This document shows, piece by piece, positions 44,166 to 53,204 of a stretch of DNA of 64,000 nt. Positions within the stretch are counted from its first letter, which is position 1. Each line of letters begins with the position of its first letter. Made by a program: the position numbers and the translations under genes. The notes under the pieces were generated by a model. That model was not told the origin of the DNA and did not search any database. It worked only from the letters and a program-made list of their open reading frames with translations. The DNA comes from Microcoleus sp036705565 (GTDB lineage: Bacteria; Cyanobacteriota; Cyanobacteriia; Cyanobacteriales; Microcoleaceae), in assembly GCA_036705565.1 (NCBI GenBank), contig JAUBUY010000019.1. One strand, 5' to 3'.

Positions 44166-45599
44166 ATGCAGCTAACTTATAAATACCGCCTCAAACCCAC
44201 AAAAGCCCAACTAACAACAATTGTGGCTCATCTAGAGCTTTGTCGTCGGCAGTACAACTACCGACTCAGCGAAAGATTTAGATGGTGGGAAGCCACGAGA
44301 ACGCCCGTCAACGCCTGCCCTTTGATTGTTTCGATAGTCCCTGTGGAGGAGATTTATCGAAATATTCCTTTGACGAGAGTGCAGACTAGGGATGGTAGGA
44401 AGAAGGATGAATTAGGCAATCCTTTAACCAGGAAAGGCGACGTTTTCTCGAACCTTGAAGGCGGATATGTACAGTGGCAGACGATACAACTTGCCGACCT
44501 GAAAAACACTAAGAAGCTGTTTCCTGATTATAAAGTGTTAGATTCTCAGGTCTTACAAGATGTCGTTAACAGAGTTGAAACTTCCTTTTCAAACTTTACC
44601 ACGCCCGACAAGAATGGTAATCGTAGAGGTAAGCCCAAATTCAAGGGGCTTCATTACTACAAATCCTTCACATACCCTCAACTAGATAATTTACATATCG
44701 TTAAGGACGAGCAAAACAGGATTTGTATTGACCTAGCAAAGATAGGTCAAGTGCCGATGGTATTCCATCGTCCAATACCAACAGGGTTCAAAGTTAAGAC
44801 GGGCAGTGTTATCAGAGAAGCAGATGGGTGGTATATTTCCTTGACGCTAGAAGATAAGACGGTTCCCGTAACGGTTACAGAAATTCAACCGACGGTCGAA
44901 AATACTGTTGGTATAGATATGGGGATAACCCATTACGTCTATCTTTCCAATGGCAGAAGAGTTGAGAATCCTAGATTCTTGAGGAAGTCGGCCCAGAAGT
45001 TAGCAAGGCTTCAAGCGAAGTTAGCTGGTAGAGTAAAGGGTTCTAAACCTTGGAAGATTATCAAGGGCAAGATTTCCAGACTCCATCAGTTTGTAGCTAG
45101 AACTAGATTAGATTTTCAGTTCAAAACAGCACATGAGCTATTCAGTAAATGCGATGTTTTAGTTGTTGAAGACTTGAGCGTCAAAAATCTAACTAGACGT
45201 GCCAAGCCCAAGACCGATATTGAGGATGGTAATTTGGTTTACTTGCCGAACGGTCAGTCAGCTAAGAGCGGTTTGAATAAATCAATGCTTGATGCTGCTC
45301 ACGGGCAATTTGCTAGCGTCCTAAAATATGTCGCCTGGAAGCTAGGTAAAAGCGTTTTGTTTGTTGACCCGAAAGGAACTTCTCAACATTGCTGGAAATG
45401 TATCAATAAAGTCCCGAAAGAATTATCGGAACGCTGGCATTCCTGTCAGTGCGGAGAATCTTTGGATCGAGATGAAAATTCAGCTAAACTTATTAGAAAG
45501 ATTGGTCTGAGTTACAAAAGTGGCGGGGGAACTCCGTCACTCAAAAAAGCCTTTGCAAAAAAGGAAAAAGAAGCCTGCGGTCTAACTGTACCCAGTTGA
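44166..45599 (+). CDS. tnpB: TnpB-family RNA-guided nuclease, apparently intact
   Basis: The ATG at 44166, preceded by AAAGGAAGC, opens MQLTYKYRLKPTKAQLTTIV, the usual TnpB start; an upstream in-frame ATG at 44067 would add 33 unlike residues. The protein has 477 residues. RuvC-I Asp is in TVGIDMGITHYVYL, RuvC-II Glu in VLVVEDLSVKNLTR, the zinc ribbon is CWKCIN...CQCG, and RuvC-III Asp in LDRDENSAKLIRK. All catalytic residues are present. TnpB cuts DNA next to a target-adjacent motif using an RNA made from the element's right end. No accessory regulator gene lies beside this copy, unlike the pair at 1-2105. Confidence 0.93.
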   Translation: MQLTYKYRLKPTKAQLTTIVAHLELCRRQYNYRLSERFRWWEATRTPVNACPLIVSIVPVEEIYRNIPLTRVQTRDGRKKDELGNPLTRKGDVFSNLEGGYVQWQTIQLADLKNTKKLFPDYKVLDSQVLQDVVNRVETSFSNFTTPDKNGNRRGKPKFKGLHYYKSFTYPQLDNLHIVKDEQNRICIDLAKIGQVPMVFHRPIPTGFKVKTGSVIREADGWYISLTLEDKTVPVTVTEIQPTVENTVGIDMGITHYVYLSNGRRVENPRFLRKSAQKLARLQAKLAGRVKGSKPWKIIKGKISRLHQFVARTRLDFQFKTAHELFSKCDVLVVEDLSVKNLTRRAKPKTDIEDGNLVYLPNGQSAKSGLNKSMLDAAHGQFASVLKYVAWKLGKSVLFVDPKGTSQHCWKCINKVPKELSERWHSCQCGESLDRDENSAKLIRKIGLSYKSGGGTPSLKKAFAKKEKEACGLTVPS

Positions 45600-45617
45600 C
45601 CGTCAGGTTAGTTCACA
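45573..45617 (+). ncRNA. Right end / predicted omega-RNA scaffold of the intact TnpB element
   Basis: CCTGCGGTCTAACTG and CAGTTGACCGTCAGG form a long hairpin overlapping the tnpB stop, then TTAGTTCACA. The 3' flank AGCCATCGTGAAAGC would be the guide. Same sequence as 43967-44025. Confidence 0.6.
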
Positions 45618-46179
45618 GCCATCGTGAAAGCAACTGTTCAATTACTTCCACAAAGCCGATCGCAATTTGGATCAATGGCCAACCCACCAAACAAATTAAC
45701 ACCGCCCAGCGAGTTTTAATATCCAAACCTTGGCGAACCGCCACAATTACAGCTAGCAAACTCCACACAGCTAATATCCGCTCAATTCCTTCTCCCAGCA
45801 AAGGAATCAACGTTAAGAAATTCAGCACTTGGGGGGCGTAGGCAAAGCCGATCGGAACCAGCAACTCCCCATAAGTTACGTGTCCCGGCTTCAGCCACTC
45901 CCCGATTTTAAAGATAGTGAAAGTCCAAAAATAATAACCCCCCGCGACTGCCAAACCCTCTATCAAAAGTCCTAGAAATAATACTGATGGCTCAGTTCGG
46001 TTGATTAACAATATCGCAGCACTGCCCAACACGCGGGACAGCGCAGCTAAAATTACAATTGTTAAAGCTATTCGCTTAGTTCTGCGAGTGTAGGGAGTTT
46101 TTTCGTAAAAATTGCCGTTCAATGAAAGTGCGTTCCAAAGGGTTGCCCCCAAACTTGCAATTGAATCTTCTCCCTTCAC
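45613..46179 (-). CDS. Yip1-domain-like membrane protein
   Basis: A 188-residue membrane protein with five hydrophobic segments (IALTIVILAALSRVLG, VLFLGLLIEGLAVAGGYYFW, LLVPIGFAYAPQVLNFL, ILAVWSLLAVIVAV, WAVLICLVGWPLIQIAIGF). PIGFAYAPQVLNFL and VWSLLAVIVAVRQGLDI are typical of bacterial Yip1/YIPF proteins, whose function is unknown. The stop codon lies inside the GTTCAC end of the TnpB element, so the C-terminus (QLLSRWL) may be truncated or altered by the insertion. Confidence 0.78.
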   Translation of the reverse strand: MKGEDSIASLGATLWNALSLNGNFYEKTPYTRRTKRIALTIVILAALSRVLGSAAILLINRTEPSVLFLGLLIEGLAVAGGYYFWTFTIFKIGEWLKPGHVTYGELLVPIGFAYAPQVLNFLTLIPLLGEGIERILAVWSLLAVIVAVRQGLDIKTRWAVLICLVGWPLIQIAIGFVEVIEQLLSRWL

Positions 46180-46301
46180 GTTGAACTCCTGCTCCTCAAG
46201 ATAGTTGACAACTTTTACAAAATAAGCTCTAATACAGCAGAATCACCGAAGTATTTCTAGGTAATTAAGTAATTAATTGGCATTCTACCAGATTTTATTA
46301 A

Positions 46302-47315
46302 ATGCTAAGATTGATTTTACGGATACTTGCATGGCTGCGCGGGGGAAGTTTAAATTTGTTGCTCATCGCAGGTGTAATCCTGATAATTTGGGGCATTCTT
46401 TCGCCGGTGGGAACTGTTATATGGTGGCTGAATCAAAGTGCTGAAACTTTTGGTATCAAGAAAAATCCGCCGGAGATACTGCCCTCAAACAAGGGCAATC
46501 TAGAAGCCCGCAAGTCTTCGCCACTCAATTGTTATATCATCTTTTTATCGGGAGTTGGCGATTTTTCCGGGGACGAATTAACCCCAGGTGAAGAGTTGTT
46601 TCTCAAGCGTTTAGTTAAAAGTCACCCGCAGTGCGTAGCAGTGGGCGATGTTTTTCCTTATTCAGCTTCTAACAAAAGTTTAGGAGGAGAGCGCTGGCTA
46701 GCTCCTTTTTGGCGGTTTGCAGAACAGGCAAAAAGCGGGCCGATTGCGGGAGATATATTAATTAAAATTCGCAATCTCTGGAGATTTGCAATTTCTCTAG
46801 ATTATCGCTACGGCTTTGCATATAATCAGGGATTGGCTAAGGCAATTATCGATCGCATGAATGCTCAATCTCCCATTTCAGTTAATTCTCAAAAACCTGT
46901 GAAAGTTATTTTAATTGGCACTAGCGGCGGAGCACAAGTTGCTTTGGGTGCTACTCGCTATCTTAAAGAATGGCTGAAGGCAGAAATTACGGTTGTTTCG
47001 GTTGGGGGCGTGTTTTCGGGAGAAAATGGTTTTGCAGAAGCCGATCGCATTTTCCACTTTCGCGGCACTCGCGATTCAGTTGAGGATATTGGCGGCATAG
47101 TTTTTCCCAGTCGCTGGTACTGGTACGCGACTTCTCCTTTCAACCAAGCTCGTTTGCAAGGCCGCTATGCAGCAGCTTTGAGCGGCCCTCACAAGCACGA
47201 CGGCGATGAGGGATATTTTGGGGAAAATCTGGCGGCGGACGGCAAAAAGTATGTAGATATAACCCTGGACAAGATTAATCAATTGCCTGTTTGGTCTGAG
47301 GGCGCGTCTGATTGA
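46302..47315 (+). CDS. Membrane-anchored alpha/beta-hydrolase-like protein
   Basis: A 337-residue protein with two N-terminal hydrophobic segments (about 1-45, with LNLLLIAGVILIIWGIL). The soluble part has YIIFLSGVGDFSGDE near 75-90 and VKVILIGTSGGAQVALGATRY near 203-222; G-T-S-G-G is a nucleophile-elbow-like motif with Ser as candidate nucleophile. FHFRGTRDSVEDIGG and GPHKHDGDEGYFGE could hold the acid and histidine. This looks like a serine-hydrolase fold, but no substrate can be given. It is divergent from the Yip1-like gene and followed at 158 bp by a glycosyltransferase-like gene. Confidence 0.7.
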   Translation: MLRLILRILAWLRGGSLNLLLIAGVILIIWGILSPVGTVIWWLNQSAETFGIKKNPPEILPSNKGNLEARKSSPLNCYIIFLSGVGDFSGDELTPGEELFLKRLVKSHPQCVAVGDVFPYSASNKSLGGERWLAPFWRFAEQAKSGPIAGDILIKIRNLWRFAISLDYRYGFAYNQGLAKAIIDRMNAQSPISVNSQKPVKVILIGTSGGAQVALGATRYLKEWLKAEITVVSVGGVFSGENGFAEADRIFHFRGTRDSVEDIGGIVFPSRWYWYATSPFNQARLQGRYAAALSGPHKHDGDEGYFGENLAADGKKYVDITLDKINQLPVWSEGASD

Positions 47316-47412
47316 TAAATTCTTGCGTATTCGATAGTCATTAGTTATTAATTGTGTCATTGTTGGTTGTGCGTTGCTTGAAGCTTGGCCTTGTTGCCTT
47401 CCAGTCTCTACA

Positions 47413-47465
47413 TCCAATGCCCAATGCCCAATGCCCAATTCCTAATTCCTAATTCCCCATTCCCT
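47413..47465. repeat. Heptamer repeats directly before a start codon
   Basis: Units of TGCCCAA and TTCCTAA run to within eight bases of the ATG at 47473. No ribosome-binding site is seen. Confidence 0.85.
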
Positions 47466-47472
47466 ATTATCA

Positions 47473-48573
47473 ATGTCTAGACCAACATTATATATTGCCA
47501 TCACGAATCACGGATTCGGTCACGCTGTCCGAGTTGCGTCCGTAGCTGCAAAAATTCAAGAATTAAATCCAGATATTTTACTAATTATCACAACAACAGC
47601 ACCTCGCTGGCTGCTAGAATCTTACATTGGTGGCGACTTTATCCACCGTCCCCGCGCTTTTGATGTGGGTGTGGTGCAAGCTGACAGTTTGAATATGGAT
47701 AAAGACGCGACGCTGGAAAAATTGCGGGAAATTCGGAAAAAGCAAAATTCCCTAATTGCCAGCGAAGTTACTTTTATCAAGCAAAATCGGGTGGGCTTGG
47801 TGCTGGCAGATATTCCTCCTTTGGCAACGCGAATGGCGGCAGCGGCTGGGGTTCCTTGCTGGATGATGAGCAATTTTGGGTGGGATTTTATCTATCGCGA
47901 TTGGGGCGGGGAATTTGTAGAAATGGCAGATTGGATTGGTGAGTGTTTCGGAATGTGCGATCGGCTTTTTCGTCTTCCTTTGCACGAACCGATGGCAGCT
48001 TTCCCAAATATTCAAGATGTGGGCTTGACTGGCGGCAATCCTCGCTACAGTAACGATAAAGTTCGGGAAGCATTCGGCATCGAAACACCGCTGGAAAAAA
48101 CTGTATTGCTGACGTTCGGCGGATTGGGTTTAGAGGAAATTCCTTATCAAAATTTACAGCAATTTAGCGACTGGCAATTTATTACTTTTGATGCGGGAGC
48201 ACCCGATTTGCCAAATTTGATTTATGTCAAAAATGAAGAGTTTACACAATCTTTCCCGATTTTACCGCGTCCGGTTGATATTATGCCTGTCTGCGGGCGC
48301 TTAGTTTCTAAACCCGGATACAGCACTTTTGCGGAAGCTTTTCGCTTGGAAATACCTGTTGTTTCTATCATGAGAGAAGGTTTTGCAGAAGCTGCGGTGT
48401 TGCTGGAATGGCTTCAAAATTATGCGGAACATCAAATTGTGACGGCGGCGGAGTTTTTTGAGGGGGATTGGGAGTTTTTGCGACAACCGCTGCATCCGCC
48501 GCGTTTGTCGGATAAATTGGATAAAAATGGTACGGAGGCGATCGCCCAAGCTGTTGTAGACTATTTTTCATAA
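47473..48573 (+). CDS. Glycosyltransferase-like protein (GT-B, GT28/MurG-like)
   Basis: A 366-residue protein beginning LYIAITNHGFGHAVRVASVAA, the glycine-rich GxGH start of the GT-B families that include MurG, UDP-glycosyltransferases and the N-terminal half of L-arabinokinase. Middle blocks: LVLADIPPLATRMAAAAGVP and MMSNFGWDFIYRDWG. The C-terminal half has VLLTFGGLGLEEIPYQ and GRLVSKPGYSTFAEAFRLEIPVV, the nucleotide-sugar donor loop with conserved Gly and Glu. Acceptor unknown. The start is fixed by the usual family N-terminus although a heptamer array replaces the ribosome-binding site. Confidence 0.85.
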   Translation: MSRPTLYIAITNHGFGHAVRVASVAAKIQELNPDILLIITTTAPRWLLESYIGGDFIHRPRAFDVGVVQADSLNMDKDATLEKLREIRKKQNSLIASEVTFIKQNRVGLVLADIPPLATRMAAAAGVPCWMMSNFGWDFIYRDWGGEFVEMADWIGECFGMCDRLFRLPLHEPMAAFPNIQDVGLTGGNPRYSNDKVREAFGIETPLEKTVLLTFGGLGLEEIPYQNLQQFSDWQFITFDAGAPDLPNLIYVKNEEFTQSFPILPRPVDIMPVCGRLVSKPGYSTFAEAFRLEIPVVSIMREGFAEAAVLLEWLQNYAEHQIVTAAEFFEGDWEFLRQPLHPPRLSDKLDKNGTEAIAQAVVDYFS

Positions 48574-48646
48574 GTCCGATTAGAAATCGATCTTACACAA
48601 ACAAAGTCTACCTCCGCCAACAGAAGAGTTTGGCATCAGTCTCATC

Positions 48647-48681
48647 CAAAATCTAAAATCTAAAATCTAAAATCTAAAATC
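48647..48681. repeat. (AAAATCT)n heptamer array directly before a start codon
   Basis: Nearly five AAAATCT units end two bases before the ATG at 48684. Confidence 0.9.
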
Positions 48682-48683
48682 GA

Positions 48684-49100
48684 ATGAATCACTATCAACA
48701 GATACTCAAGATTCAAACTACCGGGAAATCTCTGTCCAAAATCACTCCTAAGATAGAAGATGCGGTGGCGAATTCAGGTATTAAAACGGGACTTTGCAGC
48801 TTATTTTTGCGCCATACTTCTGCTAGTTTGGTGATTCAAGAAAATGCTGACCCGGATGTACTTAAGGATTTGGCTAACTTTTTGGCTAAACTGGTACCGG
48901 AGGACGATCGCTACATTCACGATGCCGAAGGCCCAGACGATATGCCGGCGCACATTCGCACTGCGCTGACTCATACTTCTGAACAAATCCCGATCGATCG
49001 CGGCAGGTTGCTGTTAGGAACTTGGCAGGGAATTTACCTGTGGGAACACCGCCAGCGGGGTCACATTCGCGAATTAGTTGTTCACGTCAGCGGCACTTGA
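48684..49100 (+). CDS. YjbQ (UPF0047) family protein
   Basis: A 138-residue single-domain protein. Conserved features: GLCSLFLRHTSASLVIQENADP (His and Asn of the putative active site), DDRYIHDAEGPDDMPAHIR and GTWQGIYLWEHRQRGHIREL. E. coli YjbQ has weak thiamine-phosphate synthase activity, but the true role of the family is open. The ATG directly abuts a heptamer array. The 3' end overlaps the convergent SOUL gene by 14 bases. Confidence 0.92.
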   Translation: MNHYQQILKIQTTGKSLSKITPKIEDAVANSGIKTGLCSLFLRHTSASLVIQENADPDVLKDLANFLAKLVPEDDRYIHDAEGPDDMPAHIRTALTHTSEQIPIDRGRLLLGTWQGIYLWEHRQRGHIRELVVHVSGT

Positions 49101-49749
49101 TCGGAATTTGTACCTCGCTGATTTTAGTTGCTTCCGGCGTCATCGGGGAATTGTAAAAAAAACGGCGCGGCGGCCCGACTATTTCGTATTCAGGATGTTC
49201 TTGAAGCCAATCTTTGAGTTTCTGGAGGTTATTTTCGTAGCTTTCCCAAGTGTAGGCCCCGCCCACGCCAATGCTGACAACCGTCATCGGCGAAGTATCC
49301 GTGATTTCTACAGCGGAGTTAACGCTGCTGGGGGCGATATTTGGTGTGGGATAGAGGAACGAAACTTCAGCTTGGGGAACAGCATCGATTGCCTCGGAAG
49401 TTTCCGTATAGCGCGCTTCTACTGGCGTTGTCATCGCAATTTGGTTGTTGCTGATGTGTTGAAATAAGGGATTGAAGGCGATGCCAGTTGCTTGTCGCAA
49501 ATCGCCCGCGTGGGTGTAGGTGACAGCGCGGTACTGAGGATATTGCTTCACTTCTATCACCCCAATCTGTGCGGGTTCAGGGAATCCAGTAGGTAATACC
49601 ATTTGAGATTTAAAAGTTGAGATTTTACATTGAAGAATGGGGAAAGACTGACTCCGCAAGGGTTTGGAACTTGCTTGCAGTTGCATGGTTTTTGGCAACT
49701 GATATAAATAGGCTGAGATTGTTTGCAGACAATCGTTCAGGTGGCACAA
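49087..49749 (-). CDS. SOUL family heme-binding-like protein
   Basis: Up to 220 residues. The core, IGVIEVKQYPQYRAVTYTHAG through PLFQHISNNQIAMTTPVEARY and EHPEYEIVGPPRRFFYNSP, is the SOUL/HBP fold (E-x-R-Y-, IAMTTPV). In eukaryotes SOUL proteins bind heme; no clear axial histidine is conserved here, so binding is uncertain. The longest frame starts with TTG at 49749; ATG at 49686 (MQLQASSKPLRS) or the later MVLPTGFPEP is more likely. It converges with and overlaps yjbQ. Confidence 0.85.
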   Translation of the reverse strand: MCHLNDCLQTISAYLYQLPKTMQLQASSKPLRSQSFPILQCKISTFKSQMVLPTGFPEPAQIGVIEVKQYPQYRAVTYTHAGDLRQATGIAFNPLFQHISNNQIAMTTPVEARYTETSEAIDAVPQAEVSFLYPTPNIAPSSVNSAVEITDTSPMTVVSIGVGGAYTWESYENNLQKLKDWLQEHPEYEIVGPPRRFFYNSPMTPEATKISEVQIPIKCR

Positions 49750-50023
49750 TTAGTTTAGCAGTTATTTAAGGCGCTGCTAACTATCGATCGCCTAGAATTA
49801 GTTGAGAGATTATTAATTAACCTCGTAATAATACGGACGGCACTGACTAAGCAGAGAAACATTAATCTAGTTGTGCTTGAAAAATTAGCGTTTTTCAGGT
49901 GTTTGCTATTTGTGTCGGAAAATATTCGGCTGTTGGGCCCATCGATCTGTGCGTTCTCAGTTATTGGGACGCTTATCGCGTTCAGTAACGCCTATCAATT
50001 ATACCGCTTTCAGGGAATGACGT

Positions 50024-51229
50024 ATGAAAAAGATTCTAGTGATTGAGGACGAGCAAGTAATTCGGGAGAATATTCTCAAACTCCTCAAAGCTGAAGGTTT
50101 CGACGTGACGGGTGCAGAAAATGGATCGCAAGGTTTATATGCGGCGGTGTCAAATCTTCCAGACGTGATTATTTGCGACGTGATGATGCCAGAACTTGAC
50201 GGGTATGGGGTGCTGATGGCCTTGCGATCTAATCCTGTTACTGCTACAGTACCTTTTGTTTTTCTCACCGGTAAAGCCGATCGCTCTGAAATGCGGCAAG
50301 GTATGGAATTGGGGGCAGATGATTACCTGACTAAACCTTTTAGTAAAGCTGAACTTGTGGGCGCGATATCGAGCCGCTTGAAAAAACAAGAAGCTGTTGC
50401 TGAACAGTACAATACTTTGCGATCGCAAAGCAGCGAATTTATCCAAAAGACTGCCGACAAACTAGAGCAGATCAAAACTCGTTTGTGCAACGCACTGGAA
50501 CGAGAAGAATTCCAAGTTTACTATCAGCCGCAGGTCAATGTCCAGACTGGTAAAATTATGAGCGCAGAAGCTTTAGTGCGCTGGGTACATCCAGAAAAAG
50601 GGCTGATTTCGCCCGCAGAATTTATTCCCCATGCCGAAGAAACTGGCTTCATTGTAGAGTTAGGTGAGTGGGTTTTGCAGACAGCTTGCAAGCAAATGCA
50701 AGTTTGGCAAAATGCTGGTTTTTCGGGGCTGCGGGTAGCGGTGAATCTGTCGCCACGCCAATTTCACCAACCGGATCTCAGCAGCAGAGTTGCCCAAATT
50801 TTAGCAGAAACTGGTTTGGAAGCGAGCAGTTTGGAATTAGAGCTGACAGAAAGTTTGATGGTAGAGGATGCCGAAAGTGCGATCGCGACTTTGCAACATT
50901 TGAAAAATTTGGGAGTTTGTATATCTCTTGACGATTTCGGCACTGGGTATTCTTCTTTAAGCTATCTGACGCAATACCCCTTCGATACTTTAAAAATAGA
51001 CCGATGTTTTATCAGCAATATTACCGATGGTTGCACAAATGCAGCGATTGTGAAAGCTATTATTGAAATGGCGCACAGTCTCTGTCTTGAGGTAATTGCC
51101 GAAGGAGTTGAAACAGAAGCAGAAAAAGATTTTCTCTGGCGCTATAAGTGCGATATAATGCAAGGATATTTGTTTAGTCCTCCTTTGGCTGCAGCGGATT
51201 TTGAATACTTGTTAATGACCGGAAAATAA
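50024..51229 (+). CDS. Response regulator with EAL domain (c-di-GMP phosphodiesterase)
   Basis: A 401-residue two-domain protein. The receiver domain (1-120) has phospho-acceptor D52 in IICDVMMPELDG, Lys in DYLTKPFSKAE and acidic pair EDE near 8-10. The EAL domain (about 150-400) has E182-A-L in MSAEALVRW, NLSPRQF, LELELTESLM, SLDDFGTGYSSL, TLKIDRCFI, EGVETEAE and QGYLFSPPL. All metal and catalytic residues are there, so an active c-di-GMP hydrolase controlled by phosphorylation is expected. No partner kinase is adjacent. C-di-GMP sets the switch between motility and aggregation in cyanobacteria. Confidence 0.95.
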   Translation: MKKILVIEDEQVIRENILKLLKAEGFDVTGAENGSQGLYAAVSNLPDVIICDVMMPELDGYGVLMALRSNPVTATVPFVFLTGKADRSEMRQGMELGADDYLTKPFSKAELVGAISSRLKKQEAVAEQYNTLRSQSSEFIQKTADKLEQIKTRLCNALEREEFQVYYQPQVNVQTGKIMSAEALVRWVHPEKGLISPAEFIPHAEETGFIVELGEWVLQTACKQMQVWQNAGFSGLRVAVNLSPRQFHQPDLSSRVAQILAETGLEASSLELELTESLMVEDAESAIATLQHLKNLGVCISLDDFGTGYSSLSYLTQYPFDTLKIDRCFISNITDGCTNAAIVKAIIEMAHSLCLEVIAEGVETEAEKDFLWRYKCDIMQGYLFSPPLAAADFEYLLMTGK

Positions 51230-51370
51230 AATATCTATAAAGTCAATATAGAGCAGATAATTAAGTGCCATAGTTGGGGTAAAATATGTTTTTATAATCT
51301 ACCAGTAACGTTGAGTAAATCAAGTCAAGCAATACAATAAGGATGTTTACATAGCTGTTAAACTAGCTCG

Positions 51371-51787
51371 ATAGTATTTTTAGCTATTTTGTCCAAATTG
51401 CTTGTCATTGTCAACCTCGGAGAACTGGGCGTGCTGATGCAGTTTGGTAAAGTGCAATAACAGTTAGTAGGAGAAGAAAATCACGTAATAACCCCCACAG
51501 TTTATACTGTAAAAAAGTTGAGCGTCAGGGTGGAAAAACAGGAAAGTTCCGCTGAAGCTTCCTCAAAATATTTGCAAGATTTTTTCACATATGTAGCGCT
51601 CAACAGGCACATTCTATTAGAAGAAGTCCCAGCTATTTTTAAACAAATAGATGACGAAGAATAAGTCATTGCTCGCATTATATATCCGGCGGTTGAAGAA
51701 GTATTAAAAGGAGTCATGGCCAAATACACGGCTGAAGAAATTATTACTAAGGGGGAGAACTTAAAGCCGGAGTTGATATTTTTTTGA
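51371..51787 (+). pseudogene. SPFH/prohibitin-family protein, decayed
   Basis: One frame reads VFLAILSKLLVIVNLGELGV LMQFGKVQ (split here for length), a TAA, then ITPTVYTVKKLSVRVEKQES, AEASSKYLQDFFTYVALNRH, a second TAA, and VIARIIYPAVEEVLKGVMAK, YTAEEIITK. These are the hallmark blocks of prohibitin/band 7 proteins. Two in-frame stops and a truncated end after EEIITKGE show it is dead. Intact relatives have about 270 residues. The upstream start is not recognisable. It fills most of the space between the EAL gene and cysA. Confidence 0.85.
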
Positions 51788-51835
51788 CCTACGGAAGGAA
51801 GAACCGCTCCTCCGATTTATATCCACAAGACAGCA

Positions 51836-51857
51836 TTACCAGGCACAAGCCTGGTAA
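51836..51857 (-). terminator. Hairpin after cysA
   Basis: TTACCAGGC-ACAA-GCCTGGTAA is a perfect stem, 66 bp beyond the cysA stop; no T run on the minus strand. Confidence 0.45.
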
Positions 51858-51922
51858 CGATGTGGCAACAGTGTTTTGTAGGAGATCCTCGATAGTATTT
51901 TGAGTAAGATGCAGCCACGGAT

Positions 51923-52954
51923 TTAAGCTGAATAAGCAGGGAAAGTCATCGCGTGTTTGGCCTTGACGTAAACTTGCTGATCTTGCTTGAGCTGTAGATA
52001 ATCGAAGCGATCGCGACTTACGTAAGCTGTTACTACCTGACCCGATTCTAACAATAACTGGGTTTGAATTTCGCGTCCTACATGAATGATGCGGCTGACT
52101 TTTGCTAATGCAAAACCAGACTCCGGCTTAGTTTGAATTTCCACGTCATGGGGGCGCCAAAATACTAATTCACAATGAGCCGCTCCACTATTTTGAGGCG
52201 TTGTACCGTTGCTCGCGAACAAACCCGCAGCATTGGGCAACACATTGACAGGCCCAATAAAAGTCATCACAAAAGCTGTTGCCGGTTTGTCGTAAATTTC
52301 AGCAGGAGTGCCAACTTGTTCGACTCTACCTTGGTTCATCACCACAATTTCATCGGCTACTTCCATAGCTTCTTCTTGGTCATGAGTCACAAAAACTGTG
52401 GTGATGTTAACTTCTTTGTGAAGGTTGTGCAGCCACGATCGCAATTCTTTGCGAACTTTAGCATCTAATGCTCCAAAAGGTTCGTCTAGCAGCAGCACTT
52501 TCGGTTGAACTGCTAGAGATCTGGCTAAAGCCACCCGCTGCCGCTGGCCGCCGGAAAGTTGCGAAGGATAGCGATCGCCCAAACCTTTCAACTGAACTAA
52601 ATCCAAAAGTTCATCAACCCGCCTGCGAATAGAGTCTTTAGGAACTTTGCGAATTTCCATCGCAAAAGCAATATTTTTCCGAATAGTCATGTGTTTGAAC
52701 AAAGCATAGTGCTGAAACACAAAACCAATATTCCGTTCCTGCACCGACTGGTGGGTAGCATCCTCGCCGATCAGGTAAATATGACCCGTGTCCGGCGGTT
52801 CTAGTCCAGCAATCATCCTCAGCAGAGTCGATTTCCCCGAACCGGAAGGCCCTAAAAGCGCGACTAGAGAGCCGTTTTTTATTTTCAAACTCACGTTGTC
52901 AATCGCGTGGAAGGAGCCGAAGTGTTTCGATACGTTCTCAATTGTAATGCTCAT
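51923..52954 (-). CDS. cysA: Sulfate/thiosulfate ABC transporter ATP-binding protein CysA
   Basis: A 343-residue ABC ATPase energising sulfate uptake. Walker A is GPSGSGKST (35-43), Q-loop QHYALFKHMT, signature LSGGQRQRVALARS, Walker B LLLDEPFGALD and switch His in VFVTHDQEEAME. The start MSITIENVSKHFGSFHAIDN and the C-terminal TOBE domain (VFWRPHDVEIQ) match CysA. The membrane partners CysT/CysW and binding protein are not adjacent. If those genes are elsewhere, the set is split. Molybdate or another oxyanion is a less likely substrate. Confidence 0.9.
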   Translation of the reverse strand: MSITIENVSKHFGSFHAIDNVSLKIKNGSLVALLGPSGSGKSTLLRMIAGLEPPDTGHIYLIGEDATHQSVQERNIGFVFQHYALFKHMTIRKNIAFAMEIRKVPKDSIRRRVDELLDLVQLKGLGDRYPSQLSGGQRQRVALARSLAVQPKVLLLDEPFGALDAKVRKELRSWLHNLHKEVNITTVFVTHDQEEAMEVADEIVVMNQGRVEQVGTPAEIYDKPATAFVMTFIGPVNVLPNAAGLFASNGTTPQNSGAAHCELVFWRPHDVEIQTKPESGFALAKVSRIIHVGREIQTQLLLESGQVVTAYVSRDRFDYLQLKQDQQVYVKAKHAMTFPAYSA

Positions 52955-53204
52955 GACTTTGTGTACCTATTTTAGGAGTTGATGGTATTAACTCCATATA
53001 TCTGACCGATTTACAGTAGTATATCCTGAAATTAATATTTTGCAAGGTCTGTAACTTTTTGTATTGTATTTCGAGCCATCCTGATGGGGACGGCGCTTGG
53101 AAGTTGACGCTGGCGGGCCGTCTGAGTTAACCCGCGAGGGTTTTCAGATGTGGCTGTAGCCGTAAATGCGATCGTCCCAGAATAAGCCATGCTGAAATTA
53201 CGTA

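Larger units (their letters stand above)
44026..45617 (+). mobile_element. IS605-type TnpB-only transposable element
   Basis: Contains one intact tnpB and no tnpA. The left boundary is placed after the GTTCAC of the solitary right end; a possible left-end hairpin, AATCAA...TTGATT, lies at 44038-44063. The right boundary is the hairpin and GTTCAC at 45611-45616. Both edges are inferred. Lacking TnpA, it would need a transposase in trans. Confidence 0.6.
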
